A stretch of 64,000 bases of DNA from QHWK01 sp035259385 (GCA_035259385.1 DATFWL010000443.1:1-64000); one strand, 5' to 3'; counted from the stretch's first letter, positions 52,982 to 62,731 are shown. The notes: a model not told the origin generated them from the letters alone. Numbers and translations are program-made.

Positions 52982-53340
52982 TGCCCCTGTCCTCTGGCAG
53001 CGTGCTCTCACGGCGAACTGGACGTGGCGAGGATCCGGCTCACCGGTGGGAACAAACCGCGCGATCGGCCAGACCGTTGAGTCTGGTTATGCGGACGCGA
53101 GCATCGCCGGTTGCACAAAATTCGACCAAGCGCACTCGTGAGCTGGACTCACGACGCCGCGGCGCATGGCGATTGCCAGAGAGTATAAGTCCGGGTTTGT
53201 CGAAGAAGTTATGAAGTCGGATGCTGGCAGTTTTTGCGTGACGACCTGTCAAAAATGACAGATGCTTGCGCACCACCCGCGACCTTGATGAAGATTCCTC
53301 GCCGGCCTCATGATGGACGAGCGCGGCTGGCGAACATGAT
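52982..53340. other. divergent intergenic region between kinase operon and TamB/Omp85 gene
   Basis: 359 bp without a gene. It has a CGTGAG/CTCACG hairpin (53138-53154) and the CTGTCA-type palindrome at 53246. Both divergent transcripts must start here. I see no clean -35/-10 pair. Confidence 0.5.
53246..53261. promoter_or_regulatory. CTGTCA-N4-TGACAG palindrome, site 3
   Basis: CTGTCAAAAATGACAG, perfect arms, 79 nt before the TamB/Omp85 start and 264 nt from the divergent kinase start. Confidence 0.6.
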
Positions 53341-56300
53341 GTGTCGGGGATGATCGAGATTGTCGAACGGCGGCGGTGGCTCGCCGCCGCCACCGGTGCC
53401 CTGCTGCTGGCGCTCGGCGTGTTCGTGCTTCTTCACGCGCCGCCGGTCCGCGATCGCGTGCTCGCTTCCCTCATCTCGCGACTGGCGCAGGGCGGCATCG
53501 CTCTCCGCGCCGAAGGGCTCGATTACAACCTCGCCAGGCTCGACGTTCGGATCGGCCATCTGACGCTCGCCACCCTCAAGACGCCGGACCTGCCATTCCT
53601 TTCCGCGGACCAGGTACATGTCCTGCTCGGCACGGGCGTCATTCGTGGCCGGATGGACATCACTCGGCTCGAGGCTGCCCATGCGCGCGTCGTCCTGGCG
53701 CGGAACGATCGCGGTGAGGCCAACTGGCCAAGCTCCGACCGGCCGGGCGAAACAACAGCCGGCCCGATCGCGCTTGGGGCGGTAGACCTCCCGGATCTCG
53801 AAGTGTCGTGGCACGACGAACGCGCCGGCGTCCGCATCGACCAGCAGGCCATGGCGCTCCATCTGACCCCTGCCGCTGGCGGCACGAACGGAACTCTGCA
53901 GCTCGATCATCAGGGCCGCGTGCAGTGGAGCGATCACCACACGACCATCGACAGATTCGGAGGACGGTTGGCATGGAACGGTCGCGATCTGTCGCTGGAC
54001 GGCTTTCAGCTCGCGCTGCCGGAAGGTCGTCTGGCGATCGATGGCCGCATCGATCGCCTCCTCGACGGAAAGAGTCCGATCGATCTGCGCATTGCGGGCG
54101 ATGCGAACCTGGCGCCGATCGCGAAATGGACGCAGGTCGAGGAATCTCTCGATCCGCTCGCCGGCACAGTTCACCTCGAGGCTGCGGTCGCGGGGCTGCT
54201 GACGGCGCCGACCGCGACGATTGAGATCGATGCTCGTGACATGCGCCTGGCAGGTCTCCAGAACGTCGCCGTGCGGGCGTCGGGACACGGTTCCACCGAG
54301 AAGGCGGAGCTGACAACGTTCGAGGCGCGCGTCGGCGGCGGGACGATCACTGGACGCGGTTGGGCAACGCTGCCCGCCGGCGCCGGCGAAGTCCGACTGG
54401 ACTGGCAGGCGCTCGATCTGGCGACGCTGATGCGCGAGCTGGTGCGCGACGCAGCGGCACCGCCGCTCGCGGCTCGCGTGGACGGCTCGCTCGACGCGCG
54501 ATGGCCTGCGGCGCGTGCCGACGCTCTGCTGATCCACGGCGAGGTGCGGACGGCTGCGCCCGACACCGCGTCCGGCCGCACAGTGCCTGTCGACGGCACA
54601 ATCGCGTTCGACCTGCAGCAGCAGCGCTGGACGCTGCATGCCGACGAAACGCTCGATCGCACCGTGCGCGCGGGCGCGGATCTCGGCGGCAGCCTGAGTC
54701 AACCCGATCTGTCCCGCTCGTCGCTCTCGGGTGGCCTCCGCGTCTCCGCGCCCGACATCGCCCGACTGACGGCCACGCTGGCGCGCGCCGGGCTCGTCGC
54801 GACTCCACCGGCGATCGAAGGCGGCGCACAGGGCGAGTTCGCGCTGAGCGGCACGATCGCCGAGCCTCGCCTGGAAGGAACGCTCGCGTCCCGACTGCAG
54901 TACGGCGACATCGGACCGGCAAGCGTGCGCGCGCGCACGGCGGTGACCCGCACGCTGGTACGGTTCGACGAGCTCGAGGGCAGGGTTGGCGAGAACGAGG
55001 CCCGCGGCGCGCTGCAGCTGGCCATCGACACCAGGCGGCTCGACGGGACGCTGGATCTGTCGCTGAAGAACCTCGACGCGCTGTCGAATGCACTGCCGCG
55101 TGCGGTGCACCCCGAGGGCGCGCTCGATCTGCACGCATCCGTGTCCGGCTCGCAGACGGCCCCTCGCGTGGACGCCGACATCGTGAGCGCCGGACTGACA
55201 ATCGCCGGTCAGCGCATCGATCGCGTCGACGCGCGCGTACACACAACGGGCCCTGCGATCGCAGTCGATCGGCTCAGGCTGGAAAGCGGGGACGGCCGGC
55301 TCGAGGGCCACGGTCAAATCGATCTGTCTCACCGCACTTACGAGGCGCACGCGACGGCCGAGAGCCTGCCGATTCGGCCCGTGCCCGGCGACGACGGCGG
55401 TGTCATCGCGCCGATCGCGGCGCTGCTGAGCGGGCAGTTCGATGGACAGGGCGCATTCGATCGGCTCGACGGCCGCGGCCGGCTGCTCTTTGCCGACGCG
55501 ATGTGGGCCGACGCAGGTCTCGGCGCCATCGAGAGCGATTTCATCCTGCGCAGCCGGCGAATCTCGCTCGACCTGCGCGCGCCCGATCTGCAGCTGACTG
55601 CGTCAGGCGAGGGCGGCATCGACGCGAACAGCACCTTCTCGGCACGCGGCCGCTGGGAGCCCTCGGATGTCGGCGCCCTCGCGAAGCGGCTCGACTGGTC
55701 GGCGCCCTTCCCACTTTCCGGCTCCGGCCTGATCCGCTTCGACGTGTCTGGACCGCAGTCCCGGCCCGACGAGTTGCGCGTCGCCGCAGACCTCGATCGG
55801 CTGGCCCTCGACGTCGATGGCAACGCGGTCGCGCTCGCGCGGCCCGCGCGGGTCGAGTACGACGGGCGTGCGATTCGCGTCAGTGATGCGGACCTGGCGA
55901 TTGGCGGCTCGCACCTGACGGTCGATGGCGCGCTCGGGGATGCCCGATCGAGCGGCCTCGTCGCGACGCTGCAGGGATCGATCGGCGACTTCGAGTTTCT
56001 CGAGCACCTGGTGCGCCCGTCGGAGGCGGACCATGCGAGCCTGCCGCCGCCGACCGGCTCGTTGAACCTGCGCGTCGCGGCCAGCGGTTCGCTGTCGGCG
56101 CCGCTGCTGACCGGCGCCTTTCGTCTCACCGACGGACGCCTTCCGATCGCCACGGAGGCGGTGGTTACCGACGCGAACCTGGCGGCAACCTACGCGCAAG
56201 GCGTCCTGACGCTCGACGACGTGCGTGCGGCATTTCAGGGCGCGACGCTGACCGCGAAAGGCGAGGTGCCGGCGGATCTCTTTCGCGATCGCCTTCCGGA

Positions 56301-59300
56301 GCGCTGGCGTGAGCTGGTGCCGCGAGCGGGCCGTCCCGCCAGCGTCACGGCGCAGCTGTCGTCGATCACGCAGCAGGTGGCCGCGCCGTTCGTCGATCCG
56401 GCCGCCCTGCAGTCGATCGCCGGCCGCGTCGATGCGGCGATCGATCTGCGCGCGGACGGCGCGGCCGTCGATCGCGTCGCGGGAACGATCGTCCTGAACC
56501 GCGCCGACCTTGCGCTCTCGGGCGTGTCGTTCGATCAGCAGACGCCGACGCGGCTGCGTGTGCACGACGGCCGGGTGGACGTCGAAGCCTGGGAGTGGGG
56601 ACGCGGGGACAATCGCGTCGCCCTGACCGGCGGCGTGTCGTTCGGCGACGATCGCGCGCTGGCGCTCAGCGCGAAGACCACGCTCGATCTCGGCCTGCTC
56701 AACGCGTTCACGCGCGCGGCACGCGCGTCAGGCCGCGCCGACGGCGACATCCGCATCGGCGGCACCATCGCCGAGCCGGCGGTGGACGGCTATCTGACCT
56801 TTGCGGGCGGCGAGCTGCGGATGAACGATCCGAAGCTCGTCGTCTCCGATCTCGCGGGCACGGTCACGTTCAGCAGGGACGCCATCACGCTGCAGCGGAT
56901 CTACGCCAACGTGAATGGCGGCGACGCCGAAGTCGGCGGCACGATTCACCATCGGTGGTTCGCGCCGCTCGACGGACAGGTCACAGTTCGCGTGAACGAC
57001 TCCGCAGTCGACATTTCAGGCCTGCGGGCCGAAGCAAACGTCGACCTGAGCCTCACGCTCGAACCGAAGACCGAAGTTCAGAAGGGCGCCGTCCTTGCGG
57101 GAACGGTCACGGTGGTTCGCGGCGCGTATCGCGAACCGCTCTCGCTGACGAGCGGATTGCTTCAGGCGGTCCGCGCTCCGGCGCCGTCGACGCAGGCTGC
57201 CGTGCCGTCCGCGCTCGACAATCTCAGGCTCGATGTGCACATCGTCACGCAGGACGATCTCATCGTCGACAACAACTACGCGCAGCTGGCGGCGTCGGCG
57301 GACCTCCGGCTGATCGGCACGGCCGTGCAGCCGGCGGCGACCGGACGAGCCGCGCTCGCCGAGGGCGGCATCGTGTTCTTCGGCGGCCGCCGCTATCGAC
57401 TCGATCAGCAGGGATCGATCGATTTCGCGAACACGACCCGCATCGAGCCGAATCTCGACCTGAGCGCGATCACGCGCGTCAGCAACAAAGACATCACGCT
57501 GTCGCTCAAGGGCACCCCTGACACGCTGACGCCGAAGCTGTCATCGAGCGATCCGACGCTGTCGCAGTCCGACCTGATCTCGCTGCTCGTCACCGGTCGG
57601 ACCGACGCCGACCGCGCCGCGGCCGGTGACTATGGAGGCCGCGAGCTGGTCGGGTATCTCTCTGCGGATCTGCTCGGCAGCGCCGGGCACGCAGTCGGCC
57701 TCGACACGCTGCGGGTCGAGCAGGGCAATCCGGACGTGCGCTTCGACGCCGGGCTCGTGGCGACCGAAACCGATCCGGGCGCGCGTCTCACGTTCGGCAA
57801 GAACATCGGCAGCCGCACGCAGGTGGTGATCTCGCAGAGCCTCAGGAACGACGGCGGGACCACCTGGATCGTCAGCTACTCGCCGCGGTCGAATCTCGAG
57901 CTTCGCGCGGTGTCGCTCGACGATGGCGATCGCCTCTATGGATTCCGGCACGGTCTGGTCTTCGGCGATCCGGCGCCGGTCGCGCGCCTGCCCGCCCGCG
58001 AGCTCCCGCGCGTGACCAGCGTCCAGATCACCGGCGCCGGACCGGACGAGGCGGCGCTGCGCGATCAGCTGTCGCTCAGCGTCGGCGATCGCTTCAGCTT
58101 CTTCCGCTGGCAGGACGATCGCGATCGGCTGGAACAGTTCTACGAGCGGCGCGATCACGCCACAGTTCGCGTCACGACACGACGTCTGGAGGGAGAACCG
58201 GGATCGGAAGGCGTCCGGCTTCTCTACGACGTCCGTCCGGGGCCCCGCACCGCGGTCGTCATCGAAGGAGCGCCTTCGTCGGATCGCCTGGTCGAGAAGA
58301 TGAAGGTTGCGTGGACGCGCTCGGTGGTTGACGAGTTCCTGTTCGAGGAAGCCGTCGGCATCGTCAAGGGCGAGATGCTCGAACGCGGCTTCGTCCGCGC
58401 GTCGGCAACGGCGCGGCTGGAGGGTGGAGACGAGGCAAAGACCCTGCGAGTGGTCGTCGATCCCGGTCCGCATGTCGGCTCACGGCGCGTGGTATTCCAG
58501 GGCAACGAACGCGTCGCGAGCGATCGGCTTCGCGAGGTGCTCGCGGACCCAGCGCTGACCCGGGCCGTCTGGCTCGATCCTGCGGTGGCCGACGACGCCC
58601 TGACGTCCTTCTATCGACGCGAGGGGTATCTGAACGCGACGGTCGCGTTCGAGGACATCACGATCAGCGGCAACGAGGCGACGCGCATCGTCAGCGTCAC
58701 CGAAGGAGCGCCGTTCGTCCTGCGTGACGTTCGGATCAACGGCGCTCGCGGCGTGTCGGTGGACGACGTGCGGAAGATGTCGGCGCTGTCGAGCGGGGTC
58801 CAGTATACGGACGCGGCGATCGAGAAGGCGAGGCGGGCGATCCTCGCCGGCTACCGGACTCGCGGATTCAACAACGTTGGACTGACATTGCGCACCGACG
58901 CGCCCGAAGGGACGACTGCTGTCGACGTCGTCGTGAGCGTGGACGAGGGATCGCTGCAGCGTGTGCGCGACGTCGCGATTGCCGGATTGAGGCGGACGAA
59001 TCCGGGACTCGTGACGCGCGCGCTCAAACTCGAGGCTGGAGAGCCGGTGAACCTCGCCGAGTGGGCCGCGGCGCGCCAGCGCCTGTACGAGACCGGCGTG
59101 TTCCGGAGCGTCGACGTGCAGCCCGAGCCGATGCCCCCGGCGGCAGAACCTGCGCCGGCGCCGCCTGGCTTTCCGCCGGAGCAGCCGATTCGCGCCAGGG
59201 TAACGCTCGCCGAGTGGCCGGCGATGAAGCTTCAGTACGGACTCGAGCTCGACGATCAGGCCAACACGCCGAGCCAGGACGCGAGCCGGCTGGCCGGCTC

Positions 59301-60270
59301 CTCCGGCGGAGGACGGGTCTTCGGGATCGGCGTCGCCGGCGACGTCGGCCTGCGAAACCTGTTCGGTACGGGGATGGCCGCCGGCCTCGCGGCCCGATAT
59401 ACGAACGATTTCCAGGCGGCGCGCGCGTACATCACGGTGCCGACGTTTTTTGGCCGCAAGATCATCACCAACGGGTTCGTCTCGACGTCGCAGGAGCAGG
59501 TGGGGGCCGGCGTCGAAGGGAGCAACCGGAAGTTCGCGACCAACACGCTCGACTTCACGCTCGAACAGCGGCTTCGGCCGGTGCCAAAGATGGAGTGGAG
59601 CTACCGCTACGCGTACGAGCGCAACCACACCTTCGATCTGATCGTCAATCCGGACGAACCGATTCCGTTCGACGTGCTGGTGACGATCGCGCGGCTGGCA
59701 ACCACGATGAGCATGGACACGCGCAACGACCTGGTCGACGCGACGCGCGGGTGGTATCACTCGTCGGACTTCGAGTACGGCGTCCCGCAGCTCGGCTCGG
59801 ACATCAAGATGGTCAAGTACGTGTTCCAGCAGCGGTATTTCCGTCGCGTCGGACGTGTGGTGATCGCAAGCGCCGGCCGCGTCGGCCTCGCGACCGCGTT
59901 CGCGCAGTCGCTGCTGCCGAGCGAGCGATTCTTCACCGGCGGCGGGAACAGCGTGCGCGGCTACGACGAGGATGCGCTCAGCCCGCGCGATGCTTTCGGC
60001 TCGACGATCGGCGGCGATGCGCTGCTGGTGCTGAACGAAGAGCTTCGGTTTCCGATTTACAAGTGGGCGCGCGGCGTCGGCTTCTTCGACGCGGGCCGCG
60101 CCTTCGATACGGTCCGCGCTTTGACGCTGAGCGGATTGCCGACCAGCACGGGCGTCGGCCTCCGGCTGGCGACGCCGATCGTGCTGGTCCGCGTCGATGT
60201 CGGCTTCCCGCTCGATTCCAGGTTCGGCACCCGCCCGCGCTGGTTCTTCTCGATCGGCCAGATGTTCTGA
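53341..60270 (+). CDS. TamB-type envelope bridge fused to POTRA/Omp85 barrel
   Basis: 2309 residues from GTG 53341 (ATG 53350 is an alternative). One N-terminal membrane helix (about 13-31) is followed by an AsmA/TamB-like region, about 40-1410, of repeated beta segments (DLEVSWHDERAGVRIDQQAM; LDNLRLDVHIVTQDDLIVDN; VNGGDAEVGGTIHH). A DUF490/TamB C-terminal domain, about 1410-1545, has LVTGRTDADR, GYLSADLLGSAGHAVGLDTL and GSRTQVVISQSLRN. Four or five POTRA-like domains (about 1555-1935; the fourth has GLRRTNPGLVTRAL) precede an Omp85 barrel (about 1955-2309) with SVRGYDEDALSP (VRGY motif) and a C-terminal Phe (SIGQMF). In most bacteria TamB and TamA/BamA are separate proteins; here they are one chain reaching from inner to outer membrane. 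Confidence 0.88.
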   Translation: MSGMIEIVERRRWLAAATGALLLALGVFVLLHAPPVRDRVLASLISRLAQGGIALRAEGLDYNLARLDVRIGHLTLATLKTPDLPFLSADQVHVLLGTGVIRGRMDITRLEAAHARVVLARNDRGEANWPSSDRPGETTAGPIALGAVDLPDLEVSWHDERAGVRIDQQAMALHLTPAAGGTNGTLQLDHQGRVQWSDHHTTIDRFGGRLAWNGRDLSLDGFQLALPEGRLAIDGRIDRLLDGKSPIDLRIAGDANLAPIAKWTQVEESLDPLAGTVHLEAAVAGLLTAPTATIEIDARDMRLAGLQNVAVRASGHGSTEKAELTTFEARVGGGTITGRGWATLPAGAGEVRLDWQALDLATLMRELVRDAAAPPLAARVDGSLDARWPAARADALLIHGEVRTAAPDTASGRTVPVDGTIAFDLQQQRWTLHADETLDRTVRAGADLGGSLSQPDLSRSSLSGGLRVSAPDIARLTATLARAGLVATPPAIEGGAQGEFALSGTIAEPRLEGTLASRLQYGDIGPASVRARTAVTRTLVRFDELEGRVGENEARGALQLAIDTRRLDGTLDLSLKNLDALSNALPRAVHPEGALDLHASVSGSQTAPRVDADIVSAGLTIAGQRIDRVDARVHTTGPAIAVDRLRLESGDGRLEGHGQIDLSHRTYEAHATAESLPIRPVPGDDGGVIAPIAALLSGQFDGQGAFDRLDGRGRLLFADAMWADAGLGAIESDFILRSRRISLDLRAPDLQLTASGEGGIDANSTFSARGRWEPSDVGALAKRLDWSAPFPLSGSGLIRFDVSGPQSRPDELRVAADLDRLALDVDGNAVALARPARVEYDGRAIRVSDADLAIGGSHLTVDGALGDARSSGLVATLQGSIGDFEFLEHLVRPSEADHASLPPPTGSLNLRVAASGSLSAPLLTGAFRLTDGRLPIATEAVVTDANLAATYAQGVLTLDDVRAAFQGATLTAKGEVPADLFRDRLPERWRELVPRAGRPASVTAQLSSITQQVAAPFVDPAALQSIAGRVDAAIDLRADGAAVDRVAGTIVLNRADLALSGVSFDQQTPTRLRVHDGRVDVEAWEWGRGDNRVALTGGVSFGDDRALALSAKTTLDLGLLNAFTRAARASGRADGDIRIGGTIAEPAVDGYLTFAGGELRMNDPKLVVSDLAGTVTFSRDAITLQRIYANVNGGDAEVGGTIHHRWFAPLDGQVTVRVNDSAVDISGLRAEANVDLSLTLEPKTEVQKGAVLAGTVTVVRGAYREPLSLTSGLLQAVRAPAPSTQAAVPSALDNLRLDVHIVTQDDLIVDNNYAQLAASADLRLIGTAVQPAATGRAALAEGGIVFFGGRRYRLDQQGSIDFANTTRIEPNLDLSAITRVSNKDITLSLKGTPDTLTPKLSSSDPTLSQSDLISLLVTGRTDADRAAAGDYGGRELVGYLSADLLGSAGHAVGLDTLRVEQGNPDVRFDAGLVATETDPGARLTFGKNIGSRTQVVISQSLRNDGGTTWIVSYSPRSNLELRAVSLDDGDRLYGFRHGLVFGDPAPVARLPARELPRVTSVQITGAGPDEAALRDQLSLSVGDRFSFFRWQDDRDRLEQFYERRDHATVRVTTRRLEGEPGSEGVRLLYDVRPGPRTAVVIEGAPSSDRLVEKMKVAWTRSVVDEFLFEEAVGIVKGEMLERGFVRASATARLEGGDEAKTLRVVVDPGPHVGSRRVVFQGNERVASDRLREVLADPALTRAVWLDPAVADDALTSFYRREGYLNATVAFEDITISGNEATRIVSVTEGAPFVLRDVRINGARGVSVDDVRKMSALSSGVQYTDAAIEKARRAILAGYRTRGFNNVGLTLRTDAPEGTTAVDVVVSVDEGSLQRVRDVAIAGLRRTNPGLVTRALKLEAGEPVNLAEWAAARQRLYETGVFRSVDVQPEPMPPAAEPAPAPPGFPPEQPIRARVTLAEWPAMKLQYGLELDDQANTPSQDASRLAGSSGGGRVFGIGVAGDVGLRNLFGTGMAAGLAARYTNDFQAARAYITVPTFFGRKIITNGFVSTSQEQVGAGVEGSNRKFATNTLDFTLEQRLRPVPKMEWSYRYAYERNHTFDLIVNPDEPIPFDVLVTIARLATTMSMDTRNDLVDATRGWYHSSDFEYGVPQLGSDIKMVKYVFQQRYFRRVGRVVIASAGRVGLATAFAQSLLPSERFFTGGGNSVRGYDEDALSPRDAFGSTIGGDALLVLNEELRFPIYKWARGVGFFDAGRAFDTVRALTLSGLPTSTGVGLRLATPIVLVRVDVGFPLDSRFGTRPRWFFSIGQMF

Positions 60271-60277
60271 CAAAGGC

Positions 60278-60303
60278 GTCCGGCTAAAGCCGGACACTAC
60301 CGC
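60278..60303 (-). repeat. 26-bp REP-like palindromic repeat, copy 2
   Basis: Exact reverse complement of 5602-5627, 7 nt after the TamB/Omp85 stop. Its hairpin (GTCCGGCT, AA, AGCCGGAC) may end or protect that transcript. Confidence 0.75.
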
Positions 60304-60304
60304 G

Positions 60305-60390
60305 TAGGGGCTGGGGACTAGGGACTGGGGCTAGCCGTAAGCACTCGATTGTCGCCAGCCCCCAGCCTGGAGCCCCTAGCCCCACCCTAG
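60305..60390. repeat. imperfect inverted repeat rich in GGGACT and AGCCCC units
   Basis: The left arm (60305-60336) has repeats of GGGACT with GGGGCTAGCC; the right arm (60354-60390) has the complement with mismatches. It lies between the convergent TamB/Omp85 and TPR genes and overlaps the latter's stop. It could act as a two-way terminator. Confidence 0.5.
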
Positions 60391-60998
60391 CGACCGCCCA
60401 GCGTGCGCATGATCGATTGCACCTCGGCGCGCGACGGCGACTGCGGGGCCAGTCGCAGGAACGTGTTGAAGTGTGAGGCCATCTGGTCGATGCGTTTGAC
60501 CTTGGAATACGCGAGCCCGGCGTAATAGTGCGCATCGGCCCAGTTCGGGTCGATTTCGGTCGCCTTTTCGAATGCGGTCGCGGCGTTGGCCATGTCCTGC
60601 TGTGCGCTGAATGCGAGCCCGCGCTGGTAGTGGGCTTCTGCGATGGAGCCGTCGCGTTCGGCCGCTTGATTCGCCGCCGCCAGCGCGCCTCCCGCGTCGT
60701 TGCCGAGCAGCGCGACGGCGGCGCGGCCGATGTCGTGCCAGGGATCGCTGTCCGGCCGCGACGCAAGCTGACTGTACCGCTGTCGCGCCTCGTCGCGCTG
60801 CCCGAGCTTCTGCTGACTCTGCCCGGCGAGATACAGCATGCGCGGATCGTCGGCGGCGGCCTGCGCGGCAGCGACGGCCTGCTGATACTGACCCGCGTCG
60901 TACAGCTTCCGTGCGTCCGCCAGACCCTGCGCCGAAGCACTGACGGCCGTCAACACGAAGACGCCCGCGATCATCATCGAAGTGGAGCGTGCCTTCAT
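60387..60998 (-). CDS. exported TPR-repeat protein
   Basis: 203 residues, ATG 60998 with AAGGAG about 10 nt upstream. A signal peptide ends near VSASAQ. Several tetratricopeptide repeats follow: ARKLYDAGQYQQAVAAAQAA, PRMLYLAGQSQQKLGQRDEA, AEAHYQRGLAFSAQQDMANA and ADAHYYAGLAYSKVKRIDQM. The last has the classical 34-residue spacing with Trp/Tyr/Gly/Ala positions. TPR proteins mediate protein-protein contacts, here in the periplasm or outer membrane. Its position next to the TamB/Omp85 fusion hints at envelope assembly, though the genes converge. Confidence 0.8.
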   Translation of the reverse strand: MKARSTSMMIAGVFVLTAVSASAQGLADARKLYDAGQYQQAVAAAQAAADDPRMLYLAGQSQQKLGQRDEARQRYSQLASRPDSDPWHDIGRAAVALLGNDAGGALAAANQAAERDGSIAEAHYQRGLAFSAQQDMANAATAFEKATEIDPNWADAHYYAGLAYSKVKRIDQMASHFNTFLRLAPQSPSRAEVQSIMRTLGGR

Positions 60999-61137
60999 GA
61001 TTACCTGCTCCTTTCAGTAGCCAACCTTCGCAGATACGTTGGCGAGGCGTCAACCCGACGAAATTGTGTGCCGGCGCGAGAACGAGGTCGAAGCTCGGGT
61101 ATTGACCGCAACGTGATGAACGGGCAGTCTGTAAGAC

Positions 61138-61866
61138 ATGAGGCAATTCGCTCTGCTCGCCTGTCTTGCGTCGGTCATCCCGGTCTCGCCAGCGTTCGCG
61201 CAAGGCTGGGGACACGGTTCGGTTCCGCGGGATGGGGTCTGCTTCTACAAGGATCCCAACTTTCGCGGTGACTACTTCTGCGTCGCCAGCAACGAGAATC
61301 TGAGCTCGGTCGGGAACGACATGAACGACGAGATCTCGTCGCTCAGGATCTTCGGCAACGCCGAGGTCACCGTCTTCAAGGATGTTCGATTCGAGGGCCG
61401 CTCGTCGCGATTCGACTACGACGTCGTCAACCTGAAGGACGTCGGGTGGGACGACATGATCTCGTCGATTCGCGTCCGTTTCCGGTCGGGCGGCTTTGGC
61501 CGGCCTGGCGGAGGTCCGGCCGGAGATCCGGATCGGATCGTCAGGCGTGCCTATCAGGACATCCTCGAGCGGGAACCCGATCCCACCGGTATGCGAATCT
61601 ACCGCAGCCACATCATCGACGACGGATGGACCGAGGCGCAGGTCCGTGAGGCGCTCCGGAACAGCCCCGAGTATCGCGAGAAGAACACGATGACGCCTGC
61701 AAAGGCGCAGGAGATCGTTCGCCGCGCGTATCTCGGCGTGCTGAAGCGGGAGCCGGACCCGGCCAGCCGGCCGTTCGTGGACAAGGTGTTACGCGATCAC
61801 TGGACGCAGCAGGACGTGGAACGCGAGCTGCGCAAGAGTCCCGAGTACCGAAACAAGGATCGCTAG
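61138..61866 (+). CDS. exported beta/gamma-crystallin-like protein with two DUF4214 repeats
   Basis: 242 residues, ATG 61138. After a signal peptide (about 1-21), residues about 30-115 have two crystallin-type Greek-key motifs: GVCFYKDPNFRGDYFCVASN and VTVFKDVRFEGRSSRFDYD, as in peptidase-inhibitor I36/crystallin-like exported proteins. Two similar helical repeats follow: DRIVRRAYQDILEREPDPTG and EIVRRAYLGVLKREPDPASR, each continuing with W-E-QV-E-LR-SPEYR. This is the DUF4214 pattern. Calcium binding by the crystallin part is possible. The combination is uncommon. Confidence 0.75.
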   Translation: MRQFALLACLASVIPVSPAFAQGWGHGSVPRDGVCFYKDPNFRGDYFCVASNENLSSVGNDMNDEISSLRIFGNAEVTVFKDVRFEGRSSRFDYDVVNLKDVGWDDMISSIRVRFRSGGFGRPGGGPAGDPDRIVRRAYQDILEREPDPTGMRIYRSHIIDDGWTEAQVREALRNSPEYREKNTMTPAKAQEIVRRAYLGVLKREPDPASRPFVDKVLRDHWTQQDVERELRKSPEYRNKDR

Positions 61867-61910
61867 AAGGTCATGTGCGCCGTGGGCTGGACGCCCGCGG
61901 CGCGCGGTCT

Positions 61911-62162
61911 TCAATCGCCGGGAAGCTCGCGGCGCGCGGCGAGGCGGATCGTGAATGGCTCCGATACCCGCCGCCGGAACGATCCGTCGGCGGTCTCCCA
62001 CAGGAAGCCGGAGTGGACCAGCGATCGCATGGCCGCGTCGCACTCGTCCTGCCGGAGGCCGCACAGGCGCCGGACCTGCGCCCGGGTCAACTTCAGATCG
62101 GGCATCTCGATGTACTCGGTTCGAATGCGCAGGCAGGCGGCGTGAGTCGTCAGCGTCTCCAT
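61911..62162 (-). CDS. small winged-helix-like protein
   Basis: 83 residues from the ATG at 62162; AGGAGA lies about 8 nt upstream. The pattern LKLTRAQVRRLCGLRQDECD, AMRSLVHSGFLWETADGSFR looks like a compact winged helix-turn-helix (helix, turn, recognition helix, wing with a Gly-Ser-Phe turn). It could bind DNA or act as an antitoxin-like partner. No known family is clear. The frame continues upstream to 62417, but the extra residues are not protein-like. Confidence 0.55.
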   Translation of the reverse strand: METLTTHAACLRIRTEYIEMPDLKLTRAQVRRLCGLRQDECDAAMRSLVHSGFLWETADGSFRRRVSEPFTIRLAARRELPGD

Positions 62163-62437
62163 CGGTGTCTCCTGGTCGGTCGAATCGGTTGATTCAGTGT
62201 GAATGCCCGACGTTACGGAGCACCGACGACTGGATGTCCGGTCTGTAAACCCTGCGCCTTCGGAGACCGTAGCAGGTGGCCCGGGCCGCGATTGTCCGAC
62301 GAAAGACGGGCGCCGGCCGAGAAATCGGCAGCAGGCCTGTGGAATTGACGGCCGCCGCCGATACACTTGAGGTGCACGATCGGGCGAACCGGCCAGGCCT
62401 CTTCCAGCCTTCGCCACGCCTTGACGCGACCCTTACG

Positions 62438-62731
62438 ATGAGCCGCGCGCCTCTGTCGGCGTCCCAGGTGGTCGGCGCGCGAGCGCTGCAGTGGCTGCAG
62501 GCGTGGACCGGACACAGCGAGTATCGGCGGCGCCGCGCGATCTTCCGCCCGTCGGACGTCCGGGCCCTCGATCCGCGCCTGGCTCCGTTCGTCGAGCAGG
62601 CCGTCACCGTGCGTTTCGTGAGGGCGACCGACCCGCGCGCGGCAGGTGCCGCCGAACGGTATTACCGCATCATCAGCCGCGGCGCGCCCAGGCTCCTGCG
62701 GCCGGAGCGCGACTTCGACTTCCTGGAGTAG
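62438..62731 (+). CDS. small protein of unknown function
   Basis: 97 residues from ATG 62438. MSRAPLSASQVVGARALQWL begins a short basic protein with FRPSDVRALDPRLAPFVEQA and VTVRFVRATDPRAAGAAERY, ending LRPERDFDFLE. It has a plausible hydrophobic/charged alternation but no domain I know. A longer frame from 62276 is open and not excluded. It may be co-transcribed with the following gene, whose ATG is 70 nt after the stop. Confidence 0.4.
   Translation: MSRAPLSASQVVGARALQWLQAWTGHSEYRRRRAIFRPSDVRALDPRLAPFVEQAVTVRFVRATDPRAAGAAERYYRIISRGAPRLLRPERDFDFLE

Noticed and set aside
53341..60270. The idea that the TamB/Omp85 fusion is an artefact of a missed stop
   Set aside because: Reading frame and domain order are continuous with a natural linker (PARELPRVTS region) and no sign of a frameshift; only resequencing could overturn it.
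61911..62417. Longer minus-strand form (168 residues) of the winged-helix-like protein
   Set aside because: The extra N-terminal part is Arg/Pro-rich and not protein-like; the SD lies before the 62162 ATG.
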